The notes under the pieces: model-generated
What the model saw: only the letters and a program-made list of their open reading frames with translations
Database searches by the model: none
What the model was told of the DNA's origin: nothing
Translations under genes and position numbers: made by a program
Assembly: GCA_011389855.1 (NCBI GenBank)
Contig: JAABTM010000019.1
Span: forward strand, 1 to 35,681
Source of the DNA: Desulfobacteraceae bacterium
GTDB taxonomy: Bacteria > Desulfobacterota > Desulfobacteria > Desulfobacterales > JAABSP01
Length of the DNA stretch: 35,681 bases
Direction of reading: 5' to 3'
Shown: piece by piece, positions 14,791 to 23,963 of the stretch
Layout: each line of letters starts with the position of its first letter
Position numbering within the stretch: the stretch's first letter is position 1

Positions 14791-16983
14791 ATGAACGATC
14801 CCATGCCCATTCTCCTGGTGGAAGATTTCGGCGTCATTCGCAAGGCCCAGGTCAAGGTGCTTTCAACCCTGGGTTATCGGGACATCATCGAAGCCCGGGA
14901 CGGCCGGGAGGCCCTCGGGGTTCTCGAAAGCCGGGCCGACATCCGCCTCATCATCAGCGACTGGAACATGCCCAACATGAACGGGCTGGCGTTGCTGGAA
15001 AGGGTCCGGGCCCACGAAACCTACAAGGACGTCCCCTTCATCATCGCCACGGCCCAGGCTGAAATGAGTCAGGCGTCGAAGGCCCGGGACGCGGGGGTCT
15101 CCGCCTTCATCACCAAACCCTTCGGGGTCCAGGATCTGCGATCCGCCATCGAAACGGTCATGGCGGCGGCGCCCCGTTCATCCCATAAAACCCAAATCCG
15201 GGTCGCCCACATCCAGATCACCGACCACCTGGCCCTGGGGGTCCTGGACCATCTAATCCGCACCGGCGAGGTCAATCCCCAAGGGTTCGAGCTGGACATC
15301 CGGTGCATGCCGGGGTGGAATCCGGTCCAGAAGGCCCTGGCCGCCGGCGAGGTGGACGCGGCCTTTGTTCTGGCGCCCATGGGCATGGATTTTTTCGCCG
15401 GCGGCGTGGACGTCCGGCTGGTCCTCTTCGCCCACCGGAACGGGAGCATCTGCGTCCGGAGCGCCGAGGGTGCGTCCGGATTGTCTCTCCACGATTACCT
15501 GAAGGGGAAGGTTTTTTTTCTGCCCCACATCCTGTCGGTCCACCACATGCTGGCGGACCTGTTTCTGCGGGAAATCGGCCTGAAGCTCGGCCCGGTGGGG
15601 GCGACCGGCGCCGACGTTTTCTATGAAGTCGTGGAGCCGATCCAAATGTCGACCTATCTGGCGGACACCCCCGACGCCCGCGGCTTCATCGTGGCCGAAC
15701 CCCTGGGAACCAAGGCGATCCACGAGGGCGCGGCCAAGCCCATGTTCCTGTCGGGGGAACTCTGGGAAAACCACCCCTGCTGCGTGGTGCTCCTCCAGAA
15801 CCGGTTCATCGAGGCCCACGAGGAGGCGGCGGCCGAGTTCGTGGAGCTGCTGGTGAACGCCGGCCGTTTCATCGGCCGCAACCCGGAAGCCTCGGCCCGG
15901 ATCGCCCTCGATTTTCTCGATCCCGACCGGTCGCTGGGGTTGAACGAGGCCCTGCTGGAAAGCGTACTGACGGAGCCGAAAGGTGTGGCCATGGGCGACA
16001 TGTACCCGGTGATCGGGGATCTGGACAAGATCCAGCGGTACATGACGTCGGAGATGGGGGTCGGCGTGATGATCGATCTGGAGCGGTTCGTGGACCTCCG
16101 GTTCGCCCGGGCCGCCATCGGCGAACCGCCGGCGGGACGGCGGCCCTCGGCCATCCGGGACTCCGCCGCCATCGTGGCCGGCATGATCAACCGCCGGATG
16201 ACCGCGCCGGCGGACGAAGCCCCCGCCCGCGCCTATACCGTGACGGAGGACGACGCGTCGATACGATTCGAAATCTCCTCGGAGATGCAGTTGGTGGACC
16301 GGGTCGCGGCCGACGCCCGGCGGTTTCTCACCAAACTGGGATTTGAAACCTTCTCGGAATTCAAGCTGGTGCTGCGGGAACTGCTCATCAACGCCATCGA
16401 ACACGGCAACCGGAACCAGTCGGACCGGATCGCGACCTGCGCCGTCACGCTGTTGCCCGGCGGCGACGGGGCGGTCTTCAAAATCGAGGTCGCCGACGAA
16501 GGCGAGGGTTTCGATCACCGCGGCCTCGACATGACGATTCCCGAAGACGCCCGGCAGGTGCGCCATCGCGGTTACGCCATCATCAACGCTTTCAGCCGGA
16601 AGATCGAATTCAACGAGCCGGGCAACCGGGTCGCGGCCTATGTAAAATTAGAGCGGGAAACCAGGTTCGATGTGACCGAAGACGGCGACTGGACCGTGAT
16701 CCGGCCCACCGGCGACATCACGGCGGCGGTGGCCGACAAGTTCCGGGCCCTGCTGGACCGGCGCGTGGAGAAAGGCCGCACCCGGTTCCGGTTCGATCTG
16801 GCCCGGGTCCAGGACATCGATTCCGTCGGCCTCAGCTCCTTTCTCCTTCTCCACAAAATCCTGTCGGACCGCGATCCGAAGCTGGAGCTGGACAACGTCG
16901 GCGACGATCTGCGCCGGTTTTTCCGGATGATCCGCCTGGACCGGTCCTACACCATCCGGTCCCCCCGGAAAGGAAACGGTTAG
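14791..16983 (+). CDS. REC - NMT1/NrtA-like binding domain - HATPase - STAS fusion
   Basis: A 730-residue protein with no signal peptide or membrane helix. Residues 5-125 are REC (D57 in 'LIISDWNMPNMNG', K in 'AFITKPFG'). Residues about 133-430 resemble the periplasmic NMT1/NrtA-type binding proteins ('IRVAHIQITDHLALGVLDHL', 'GWNPVQKALAAGEVDAAFVLAPMGMDFF', 'HPCCVVLLQNRFIEAH'), here placed in the cytoplasm. Residues about 475-620 are an RsbW/SpoIIAB-like ATPase ('LVLRELLINAIEHGNRN', 'EVADEGEGFD', 'RHRGYAIINAF'). Residues 628-728 are STAS, with the phosphorylatable Ser678 in 'DIDSVGLSS'. It appears to join a ligand sensor, a phosphorelay input and a whole partner-switching kinase plus antagonist in one chain. 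The upstream REC-PP2C protein would dephosphorylate Ser678. It is 3 nt from the CheA gene. Confidence 0.85.
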   Translation: MNDPMPILLVEDFGVIRKAQVKVLSTLGYRDIIEARDGREALGVLESRADIRLIISDWNMPNMNGLALLERVRAHETYKDVPFIIATAQAEMSQASKARDAGVSAFITKPFGVQDLRSAIETVMAAAPRSSHKTQIRVAHIQITDHLALGVLDHLIRTGEVNPQGFELDIRCMPGWNPVQKALAAGEVDAAFVLAPMGMDFFAGGVDVRLVLFAHRNGSICVRSAEGASGLSLHDYLKGKVFFLPHILSVHHMLADLFLREIGLKLGPVGATGADVFYEVVEPIQMSTYLADTPDARGFIVAEPLGTKAIHEGAAKPMFLSGELWENHPCCVVLLQNRFIEAHEEAAAEFVELLVNAGRFIGRNPEASARIALDFLDPDRSLGLNEALLESVLTEPKGVAMGDMYPVIGDLDKIQRYMTSEMGVGVMIDLERFVDLRFARAAIGEPPAGRRPSAIRDSAAIVAGMINRRMTAPADEAPARAYTVTEDDASIRFEISSEMQLVDRVAADARRFLTKLGFETFSEFKLVLRELLINAIEHGNRNQSDRIATCAVTLLPGGDGAVFKIEVADEGEGFDHRGLDMTIPEDARQVRHRGYAIINAFSRKIEFNEPGNRVAAYVKLERETRFDVTEDGDWTVIRPTGDITAAVADKFRALLDRRVEKGRTRFRFDLARVQDIDSVGLSSFLLLHKILSDRDPKLELDNVGDDLRRFFRMIRLDRSYTIRSPRKGNG

Positions 16984-16986
16984 ACC

Positions 16987-19959
16987 ATGGGCGACAGCCA
17001 GACATCGGCCAATGGGGAAGGGTTCGGCGACCTCCACGAGGAATTCCTGGTCGAGGCCCGGGAACACATCGAAAAGGTCGAACGCCGGCTGCTGGAATTG
17101 GAAAAACGACCCGGGGGCGCCGCCGGGAGGGAATCCGCCGAGGCGATCGCCGAGATCTTCCGGGCCATCCATTCCATCAAAGGCGCGGCCGGGTTCATGG
17201 GGTTTTCCAACATCACGGACCTCACCCACGCCATGGAAACGCTGCTCCAGATGATGCGGGCCGGCGACATCCAGCCGGCCCCCCGGATTATCGACGCCCT
17301 TTTGGCCGGCATCGACGCCCTGCGGGGACTGCTGGACGACCTGGACAGCGAAGGCGAAATGGACATCGCCCCGGTCCGGGACCGGCTCGCGGCCATCATC
17401 GACGAAACCTCATCGGACGCGGCCAAAACCGAAATGAACACCCAGGTGCGGGTCGGCGAGGGCGAGGGGTTTACGGTGGACCAGTTCACCCTCAACCAGG
17501 TCCTCCAGGCCCACGGCCATCTCTATTTTCTTCACTACGATCTCAACGAACTTCAGAGCCGGAGCGGAACCACGCCCGTGGCCCTGGTGCGGCGGCTGCT
17601 GGCCCGGGGATCCATCGTGGACACCCGCCTCGACACCGGCGCGCTCGCCCTGAAAGAGGACCTGTCTGCGGCCCCCCTGACCTACCGGGTGCTCTACGGA
17701 ACCGGCATCGGGCCCGACGCCATCGAAGACGCCGCCGGTTTGCCCGGCGACCGGATCATCCCCATCGACCGATCCACCCTGGCGCCGTCGTCGCCGCCGG
17801 TCCTGGACGACCGAACCCGGCCCGAGGAAACGACGCCGGCGGAAGCGGAGTGCGCGCCGGCGCCGGGCATTCACGGAGGCGCCGAGACCATCCGGGTCAA
17901 GGTGGACATCCTCGACCGGCTCATGGAGCTGGCCGGCGAACTGGTTCTGGTGCGCAACCAGCAGATGATCTCGGCCGATGCCGCGTCGGCGGCCCGGGTT
18001 ATCTCCCAGCGGCTCGACATCGTCACCACCGAGCTGCAGGAGACCATCATGCGCACCCGGATGCAGCCCCTGGGCAACGTCTTCGCCAAGCTGCCCCGGA
18101 TCGTCCGGGACCTCTCCATCAAACTGGGCAAGGAGATCGACATCGACATCTCCGGCAGCGAGGTGGAGCTGGACAAGACCATCCTCGAAACCCTCACCGA
18201 CCCGCTCATCCACCTCATCCGGAACTGCTGCGACCACGGCGTCGAGCGGCCGGACGTGCGGAAGGCGGCCGGAAAGCCGGGGGAAGGCCGGGTCCGGATC
18301 GACGCTTTTCACGAGGCCGGTCAGATCAACATCCGCATCGAGGACGACGGCCGGGGCGTGGACCCCGAGGCACTGAAGCGGATCGCCCTGGCCAGGGGCC
18401 TCCGGACCGACGGCGACCTGGCCCGGATGACGGAAAAAGAGATCCTGTCCCTGATCTTCCTGCCGGGGTTTTCCACCACGGAAACGGTGAGCAGCGTCTC
18501 GGGCCGGGGCGTGGGCATGGACGTGGTCAAATCCGCCATGGACGCGCTGGGCGGGTCCGTGGACATCGACGCCGTCCAGGGCAAGCGGACCGTCATCCAT
18601 CTTCGACTCCCCCTGACCCTGGCCATCATCCCCTGCCTCATCGTGTCGTCCGGGGGTCAGCGGTACGCCGTCCCCCAGGTCAACCTGGTGGAGCTGGTCT
18701 GCCTCTACGACGACGAGGTGTTCACCCGCATCGAACGGGCCGAGGACCAGGAGGTCTTCCGGCTCCGGGACCGGCTCCTGCCCATGGTGCGGCTGGAAGA
18801 AGCGCTGAAGCGGCCCGAGCCCTTCACCCGTGCCGTGCGGCGGGAGATCGCCGACGCCCGCCGCCCGCCGCCCCTCGACGGCGATCCGGCGCCGGAATCC
18901 CTCCATTTCGCGGTGGTCAAGTTCGGAAGCCAGCGGTTCGGCCTCATCGTCGACGCGGTCCTGGGCGCCGAGGAGATCGTGGTCAAACCCATGCACCCGG
19001 CCATGAAGTCCATTGCCGTCTATTCGGGGGCCACGGTGATGGGCGACGGGCGGGTGGCCCTGATCCTCGACGTGGAGGGGATCGCGCGCCACGCGGGGGT
19101 TCTGTTCAGCGGACTCCGGGAGACCCGGGAGGAGGCGGCCGCCAAAACGGACGAGACCCAGACGGTGCTCCTGTTCAAGAGCGGCGACCAGGAACGGTTC
19201 GCCGTTACTTTGCCGCTGATCCGCCGCATCGAAAAAATCGACCCGTCCCGCATCGAAACCATCGGCGACAAACAGTACATCACCATCGACGGGGTCTCCA
19301 CCATGGTTCTCCGGATGGACGACGTCCTGACGGTCTCCCCCTGCGCGGCCGTGGAAGAGCCCTTCCTGCTGCTGCCCAAACACATCAAGCGGCCCTTCGG
19401 CATCCTCGTTTCGTCCATCGTGGACATCGCCGACGCGCCCATGACGCTCAGCACCGACGGCTACATGGCCGACGGCCTCCTGGGCACGGCCATCATCGAC
19501 GACCGGACCACCCTGTTTATCGACATCTTCCGTCTTATCGAGCTGGCCGAGCCGGAATGGTTCGCGGAACGACGAAAGCTGGCGCCCCCGCCCGACGTTC
19601 AAAAGCGGGTCCTGCTGGCGGAAGACACGGCCTTTTTCCGTCAACTGGTCAAGGGTTACCTGGAATCGGACGGCTACACGGTGGCGACGGCCGAGGACGG
19701 CAAGGAGGCGCTGCAATATCTCAACGCCGCCGACTACGACCTGATCGTGTCGGACCTGGAGATGCCGGTCCTGGACGGCTGGCGCTTCCTGGAGCGGGTC
19801 CGGAGCGATCCCCGGTGGTCGGACCTGCCGGCCGTCGCCCTTACCGCCCTGGATTCCGAGGCCGACCGCCGGTCGGCACTGGCGGTCGGTTTCAACGCTT
19901 ACGTCATCAAAATCAACCGGGAAGAACTGTTGGCCACGGTTTCAAAGCTGATAACATAA
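16987..19959 (+). CDS. cheA: CheA-type kinase with two CheW-like domains and a C-terminal REC
   Basis: A 990-residue CheA hybrid. The Hpt domain (1-120) has H62 in 'AIHSIKGAAGF'. Residues about 130-290 are a linker with no recognised CheY/CheB-binding domain. Residues 300-365 are the dimerisation helices ('DILDRLMELAGELVLVRN'). The ATP-binding domain (365-545) has N-box 'LIRNCCDHGVE', 'DDGRGVD', 'FLPGFSTTETVS' and 'GRGVGMDVV'. The first CheW-like domain spans about 548-705 and a second, more divergent one about 722-858. REC (873-990) has D923 in 'LIVSDLEMPVLDGW'. Standard CheA has one CheW domain and no REC. The attached REC may act as phosphate sink or direct output. The CheW gene follows after 18 nt. 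No separate CheY is encoded nearby, so the REC-containing neighbours are candidate targets. Confidence 0.95.
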   Translation: MGDSQTSANGEGFGDLHEEFLVEAREHIEKVERRLLELEKRPGGAAGRESAEAIAEIFRAIHSIKGAAGFMGFSNITDLTHAMETLLQMMRAGDIQPAPRIIDALLAGIDALRGLLDDLDSEGEMDIAPVRDRLAAIIDETSSDAAKTEMNTQVRVGEGEGFTVDQFTLNQVLQAHGHLYFLHYDLNELQSRSGTTPVALVRRLLARGSIVDTRLDTGALALKEDLSAAPLTYRVLYGTGIGPDAIEDAAGLPGDRIIPIDRSTLAPSSPPVLDDRTRPEETTPAEAECAPAPGIHGGAETIRVKVDILDRLMELAGELVLVRNQQMISADAASAARVISQRLDIVTTELQETIMRTRMQPLGNVFAKLPRIVRDLSIKLGKEIDIDISGSEVELDKTILETLTDPLIHLIRNCCDHGVERPDVRKAAGKPGEGRVRIDAFHEAGQINIRIEDDGRGVDPEALKRIALARGLRTDGDLARMTEKEILSLIFLPGFSTTETVSSVSGRGVGMDVVKSAMDALGGSVDIDAVQGKRTVIHLRLPLTLAIIPCLIVSSGGQRYAVPQVNLVELVCLYDDEVFTRIERAEDQEVFRLRDRLLPMVRLEEALKRPEPFTRAVRREIADARRPPPLDGDPAPESLHFAVVKFGSQRFGLIVDAVLGAEEIVVKPMHPAMKSIAVYSGATVMGDGRVALILDVEGIARHAGVLFSGLRETREEAAAKTDETQTVLLFKSGDQERFAVTLPLIRRIEKIDPSRIETIGDKQYITIDGVSTMVLRMDDVLTVSPCAAVEEPFLLLPKHIKRPFGILVSSIVDIADAPMTLSTDGYMADGLLGTAIIDDRTTLFIDIFRLIELAEPEWFAERRKLAPPPDVQKRVLLAEDTAFFRQLVKGYLESDGYTVATAEDGKEALQYLNAADYDLIVSDLEMPVLDGWRFLERVRSDPRWSDLPAVALTALDSEADRRSALAVGFNAYVIKINREELLATVSKLIT

Positions 19960-19977
19960 CCGGGAACAGGCGACGCC

Positions 19978-20448
19978 ATGAACGATGAAGAGACCCGACA
20001 GATCTGCACCTTCGCCATCGAAGACCGCCGCCTGGGGGTGGACATCCTGGATGTGAAGGAGATCAACACCGAAACCGATTTCACCCCCATCTTCCACGCC
20101 CCAAGGGCGGTCAAGGGGTACGTCAACATCCGGGGGCAGATCCACTTGATCCTCGACCTGCGGCTCATCATGGATTTGCCGGAAAAGCCCGTGGACGAGG
20201 AGAGCCGCCTGGTTCTTTTCAAACCGGAGGTGGGCGACAATTTCGGCATCCTGGTCGACCGGATCGGAGATGTGATGGAAATCCATAGGGAAATGGTCGA
20301 AGACCGCCGGAAAGCCGACGAAGGCGTTCCCGAGGCCGGCGACCGGCGCGGCCTGGATTTGGGCAGCGGCGTCTGCAAGCTTGAAGACGGGCTGCTAATC
20401 ATTTTGGATGCAAAACAGTTGCTGATTGATATCGAAAAACCGGTATAG
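19978..20448 (+). CDS. cheW: CheW adaptor
   Basis: A 156-residue single-domain CheW. 'QICTFAIEDRRLGVDILDVKEIN' begins the first beta-barrel, 'PIFHAPRAVKGYVNIRGQIHLILDLRLIMDLP' is the most conserved family segment, and 'NFGILVDRIGDVMEI' plus 'ICKLEDGLLIILDAKQLL'-type strands close the fold. CheW links chemoreceptors to CheA. The 18-nt gap to the CheA gene indicates one operon. It is separated from the downstream binding protein and receptor by a 114-bp inserted repeat, which may split the transcript. Confidence 0.95.
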   Translation: MNDEETRQICTFAIEDRRLGVDILDVKEINTETDFTPIFHAPRAVKGYVNIRGQIHLILDLRLIMDLPEKPVDEESRLVLFKPEVGDNFGILVDRIGDVMEIHREMVEDRRKADEGVPEAGDRRGLDLGSGVCKLEDGLLIILDAKQLLIDIEKPV

Positions 20449-20477
20449 CCGGAAATGTTCCGGTAAATCATTTAACC

Positions 20478-20591
20478 GCAATACCCGTGAATGAATGAGA
20501 TTCAGTCGGTTTTTTACCCGTAAAACAGCCTTCCAGGCTGTTTGAACAGCCTGGAAGGCTGTTCTACGGAGAATTCGTTCACGGGTATTGC
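20478..20591. mobile_element. 114-bp MITE-like element with 8-bp target duplication
   Basis: Terminal inverted repeats of 19 bp (20478-20496 against 20573-20591, one mismatch) enclose the palindrome at 20524-20563. The element is flanked on both sides by the direct repeat ATTTAACC (20470-20477 and 20592-20599), as expected of a target-site duplication. No coding capacity, so a transposase in trans would be needed. It interrupts the chemosensory operon between CheW and the exported binding protein. Confidence 0.7.
20524..20563. repeat. Perfect 19-bp inverted repeat inside the MITE-like element
   Basis: Arms 20524-20542 and 20545-20563 are perfectly complementary with a 2-nt centre. Each arm also contains a smaller inverted repeat (AACAGCC...GGCTGTT), so either one long hairpin or two short ones can form. 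It could terminate transcription from the cheW side, although there is no clean T-run. Confidence 0.8.
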
Positions 20592-20626
20592 ATTTAACCG
20601 CATAGCGGGAAAAAAAGGAGTGTATT

Positions 20627-21649
20627 ATGAGACGAATTGCAGTGTTGGCGATGGTCCTTTGCCTAATGTCCGCCGGTCTGGCCAGTGCAAGAACCTACAA
20701 AATCGCCGTGGTGTCATGGGCCGGATTTTCACCCTCCCATGTCGCCGACGCCGAGGGCTTCTGGAAATCCGAAGGCGTGGATGTCAAACTGGTCACCACC
20801 ACCGCCCCGATGCATTTGACCATGCTGAAGGATCGGCTTGTGGACCTGACCTTCGACATGATCGGAACCGTCATTGGAGTCTTCCAGGAGGGAACGCCCG
20901 TCGCGATTGTGGCGGAGACGGGCTGGTCCCACGGCGGCGATAAAATTATCGTGAGAGAAGACCTCGACTTGTCGAAGCTCAAAAACCTTCCCATAGGCAT
21001 TTACTACGACCAACCCTCCGTGACTTTTTTTCTGGACCAATACCTGTCGACGATCGGCATCGCCATGTCGGACGCACGCGTCATCGAGATGGAACCATCC
21101 ACCCTGGCGGACAATTTCATCGCCGGACGCCTCGGCATTATCGTCAACTTCGATCCGGACGCCATCCGCGCGGAAAGACAGGGCAAAGGAAAGGTGGTCG
21201 CCACAAGCGCGACCTATGAAGGATCCATTCCGGAAGGCCTGATTGCCCTGGATGATGTGTTGCAATCCATCCCTCATGCCGATCTGGTCAAGATATTGAA
21301 AGGCTGGATCAGAGCCGCTGAATGGATTCAATCGCCCGACAACTGGGAAGCGTACGCGCAAATACTCAACGCCCGGGCTTTCAAGAACGATCCCCCCTAT
21401 CCGGAAAGCGACCTGAGAGCCATGGTGGACGCCGTCCGCATCCACGACCGCGAGAGGCTGCGGGAAAGAAACCGGACCGGCGGCGGGTTGCACGCCTACC
21501 TGACGCATCTCAAATCCTTTCTCGAAAAGAACGGCATGTTGGAAAAAGATTTCACCGCCGACATGATCTTTGACAATACCGCCGTTTTGAACGCACTCGG
21601 AGTCGAAGACGCCCCGGCCCCGTCCCGGACCCCCGCCGCCTCGGACTGA
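20627..21649 (+). CDS. Exported NMT1/NrtA-like substrate-binding protein
   Basis: A 340-residue protein from ATG 20627 (AAAAGGAG upstream). Residues 1-21 are a signal peptide ending 'GLASA'. The mature part has the NMT1/TauA/NrtA-type periplasmic binding fold: 'YKIAVVSWAGFSPSHVADAEGFWKSEGVDV' near residues 24-53, 'MLKDRLVDLTFDMIGTVIGVFQEG', 'LKNLPIGIYYDQPSVTFFLDQYL', and a helical C-terminus. No permease or ATPase is encoded beside it. It lies 64 nt before the chemoreceptor gene, so its likely job is to present a small ligand (nitrate-, sulfonate- or pyrimidine-like in other members) to the receptor rather than to import it. The downstream start of the MITE-like element lies just upstream and may have changed its promoter. 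Confidence 0.9.
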   Translation: MRRIAVLAMVLCLMSAGLASARTYKIAVVSWAGFSPSHVADAEGFWKSEGVDVKLVTTTAPMHLTMLKDRLVDLTFDMIGTVIGVFQEGTPVAIVAETGWSHGGDKIIVREDLDLSKLKNLPIGIYYDQPSVTFFLDQYLSTIGIAMSDARVIEMEPSTLADNFIAGRLGIIVNFDPDAIRAERQGKGKVVATSATYEGSIPEGLIALDDVLQSIPHADLVKILKGWIRAAEWIQSPDNWEAYAQILNARAFKNDPPYPESDLRAMVDAVRIHDRERLRERNRTGGGLHAYLTHLKSFLEKNGMLEKDFTADMIFDNTAVLNALGVEDAPAPSRTPAASD

Positions 21650-21713
21650 AGCGACAGCCGGCGCGTCTTTCGGGCGCCGCCCAACCGAACCGTTTTGAAG
21701 GGAGCAACGACCT

Positions 21714-23963
21714 ATGGCCTTTAAATCCTTGCGAACGAAACTGATGGTGATCGTCAGCCTCTGCATGGTCCTTGCGATCGGCGCTCTGCTGGCGATCGGA
21801 GTGATGGCCGCGCGGAAAAACGGTGCATACATCGCGCAATCCTCGGGGGAAAGCGCCACCAAAGCCGCCGGAGAGATTATCCTGAAAAACGCCAAGGCCG
21901 TCTCGTTTGAAATCGACGCGGCCATGGAAGTCGCGCTGGACGCCGCCCGCACCATGGCGGACGTCTTCGCCGGCATCAAGGATCCGGACGTCAATCTGAG
22001 GATGGACCGGAAGCGCATCAACGGCATACTCAAAAGCCTTCTGACCAAAAACTCTACGTTTCTAGGCACCTATACCGCATGGGAGCCCGACGCCCTCGAC
22101 GGACTCGACGACATCTACAAGGGCACGGCCGGGCACGACGCAACGGGCCGTTTCATCCCCTACTGGAACCGGAACGCCGAAGGCAATGTCATCCAGGTTC
22201 CCCTGGAGGATTACGAAAATGAAGAAACCCACGAAAACGGCGTTCGGAAAGGCGCATATTACCTTCGGCCCCGGGAGCGGAAGAAGGAATGCGCTATCGA
22301 CCCTTATCCCTACCCGGTTCAGGGGAAAACGGTCTGGCTCGCCTCCCTCGTGGCTCCCATCATGGTCGGGGAGACGTTTTACGGCATCGCCGGCGTCGAT
22401 ATGCGCCTCGATTTTCTCCAATCCCTCGCGGCGGCCGCCAATAAAGGCATCTACGACGGCGTCGGCGACACGACGGTCATCAGCTACAACGGCATCATTG
22501 CCGCGTCCAGCGGCAAACCGGAACTGATCGGCAAGCACATGAAGCTGCTGATGCCGGATGGATGGGAAAAAAAACTGGCCCTTATGCGCAACGGGAAAGA
22601 ACAACTGGACATTACGGAAGCCTCGGCCGAAGCCATGACGCCGTTTCATCTGGGCAAGACGGACACCCCCTGGTCCGTGATCATCACGGTACCCAAAATC
22701 GCCGTATTTTCCCATGTCGAAGAGCAACTACAGGAGCTTGAACGTCGAAACCGTGAAAGCCTTGTCTACCAGGTCATCGCCGGCGTCGGCGTCCTTTTGC
22801 TGGCGTTGCTCATCTTCTGGCTCATGTCGGGGTTCATCGTCCGGCCCATCAACCAGGCCAAGGATCGATTAAAAGACATCGCCGAAGGCGAAGGGGATCT
22901 CACCGCCCGCCTGGATGCGACAAGCGAGGATGAAGTCGGCGATCTGGCCCGGTGGTTCAACGTCTTTATCGAAAACCACCAGAAGATGGTGGCCGACATC
23001 GTCGGCAATATCGAAACGCTCAACGCCGCCTCTTCGGACCTGAACGAACTCTCGGTCCGTTTGGCCTCGGGTTCCGAGGAGATGAGCGCCCAGTCCGACA
23101 ACGTGGCCGGGGCCACCGAACAGATGTCGGCCAGCATCAACGCCATGGCGTCGGCGGCCGAAGAGATGTCCGCCAACGCCAACAGCGTCTCGTCCACGGC
23201 CGAGGAACTCTCCATGAACATGAACGCGGTGGCGTCGTCCATCGAGGAGATGTCCATGGCCATCAAGGAGGTGGCCCAGACCGCCAAGGGCGGGGCCGAG
23301 ATCGCCGGCAAGGCCGCTGAGATGACCGATTCGGCCACTCAAACCATGAGCCTGCTGGGCGCCGCCGCCGGGGAGATCGGTCAGGTGACCACGGTGATCA
23401 AACGGATCGCCGAGCAGACCAACCTCCTGGCGTTGAACGCCACCATCGAGGCGGCCTCGGCCGGGGACGCCGGCAAGGGGTTCGCCGTGGTGGCCAACGA
23501 GATCAAGGAACTGGCCCGCCAGAGCGCCGGCGCGGCCGAGGACATCGGCAAGCGCATCGAGGGGGTTCAGTCCAACACGGAAGAAGCCGTCCGGGTGATT
23601 TCCGAGGTATCAGCCACCGTGGCCAACCTCAACGACGCCTCCACGGACATCACCAAATCCGTGGAGCAACAGACCGAAACGGCCAACGAGATCTCCGGCA
23701 ACGTCCAGCAGGCCAACACCGGCGTCAACAACATCGCCTCGGCCATCGCCGAAATCGCCAAGGGAACCGAGGATGTGGCCAAAAACGCCGGCGAGGCCGC
23801 CAAGGGGGTCAACGACGTCTCCATGAACATCCAGGGCGTGAGCAAGGCCGCGTCCGATTCCAATGCAGACGCCAAGCAGGTCCAGGCATCGGCCGAAAAA
23901 CTGGCCGGAGTGGCCGGGCTGTTGCGAGACATGGTGGGGAAATTCAAGATCAAGGATGAATGA
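21714..23963 (+). CDS. Methyl-accepting chemotaxis protein with dCache-type sensor
   Basis: A 749-residue chemoreceptor from ATG 21714 (GAAGGGAG upstream). TM1 is at about residues 10-32, a long periplasmic sensor at about 35-340, and TM2 at about 345-368, followed by HAMP (to about 425) and a signalling domain. The sensor has dCache-like features: '[15 protein letters not shown]', 'PYWNRN', '[29 protein letters not shown]' and 'NGIIAASSG'. The signalling tip '[38 protein letters not shown]' (about 562-600) is canonical and binds CheA and CheW. There is no C-terminal pentapeptide tether for CheR/CheB. Adjacent exported binding proteins and a betaine-type binding protein upstream suggest amine or binding-protein-mediated sensing, but the ligand is unproven. 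The stop overlaps the next gene's start. Confidence 0.95.
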   Translation: MAFKSLRTKLMVIVSLCMVLAIGALLAIGVMAARKNGAYIAQSSGESATKAAGEIILKNAKAVSFEIDAAMEVALDAARTMADVFAGIKDPDVNLRMDRKRINGILKSLLTKNSTFLGTYTAWEPDALDGLDDIYKGTAGHDATGRFIPYWNRNAEGNVIQVPLEDYENEETHENGVRKGAYYLRPRERKKECAIDPYPYPVQGKTVWLASLVAPIMVGETFYGIAGVDMRLDFLQSLAAAANKGIYDGVGDTTVISYNGIIAASSGKPELIGKHMKLLMPDGWEKKLALMRNGKEQLDITEASAEAMTPFHLGKTDTPWSVIITVPKIAVFSHVEEQLQELERRNRESLVYQVIAGVGVLLLALLIFWLMSGFIVRPINQAKDRLKDIAEGEGDLTARLDATSEDEVGDLARWFNVFIENHQKMVADIVGNIETLNAASSDLNELSVRLASGSEEMSAQSDNVAGATEQMSASINAMASAAEEMSANANSVSSTAEELSMNMNAVASSIEEMSMAIKEVAQTAKGGAEIAGKAAEMTDSATQTMSLLGAAAGEIGQVTTVIKRIAEQTNLLALNATIEAASAGDAGKGFAVVANEIKELARQSAGAAEDIGKRIEGVQSNTEEAVRVISEVSATVANLNDASTDITKSVEQQTETANEISGNVQQANTGVNNIASAIAEIAKGTEDVAKNAGEAAKGVNDVSMNIQGVSKAASDSNADAKQVQASAEKLAGVAGLLRDMVGKFKIKDE

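Noticed and set aside
17410-19716. Minus-strand frame of 768 codons, and a plus-strand frame of 712 codons at 17850-19988, over cheA
   Set aside because: Both lie over the conserved CheA domains and have low-complexity Pro/Arg/Gly composition; they are shadows of high-GC codon use.
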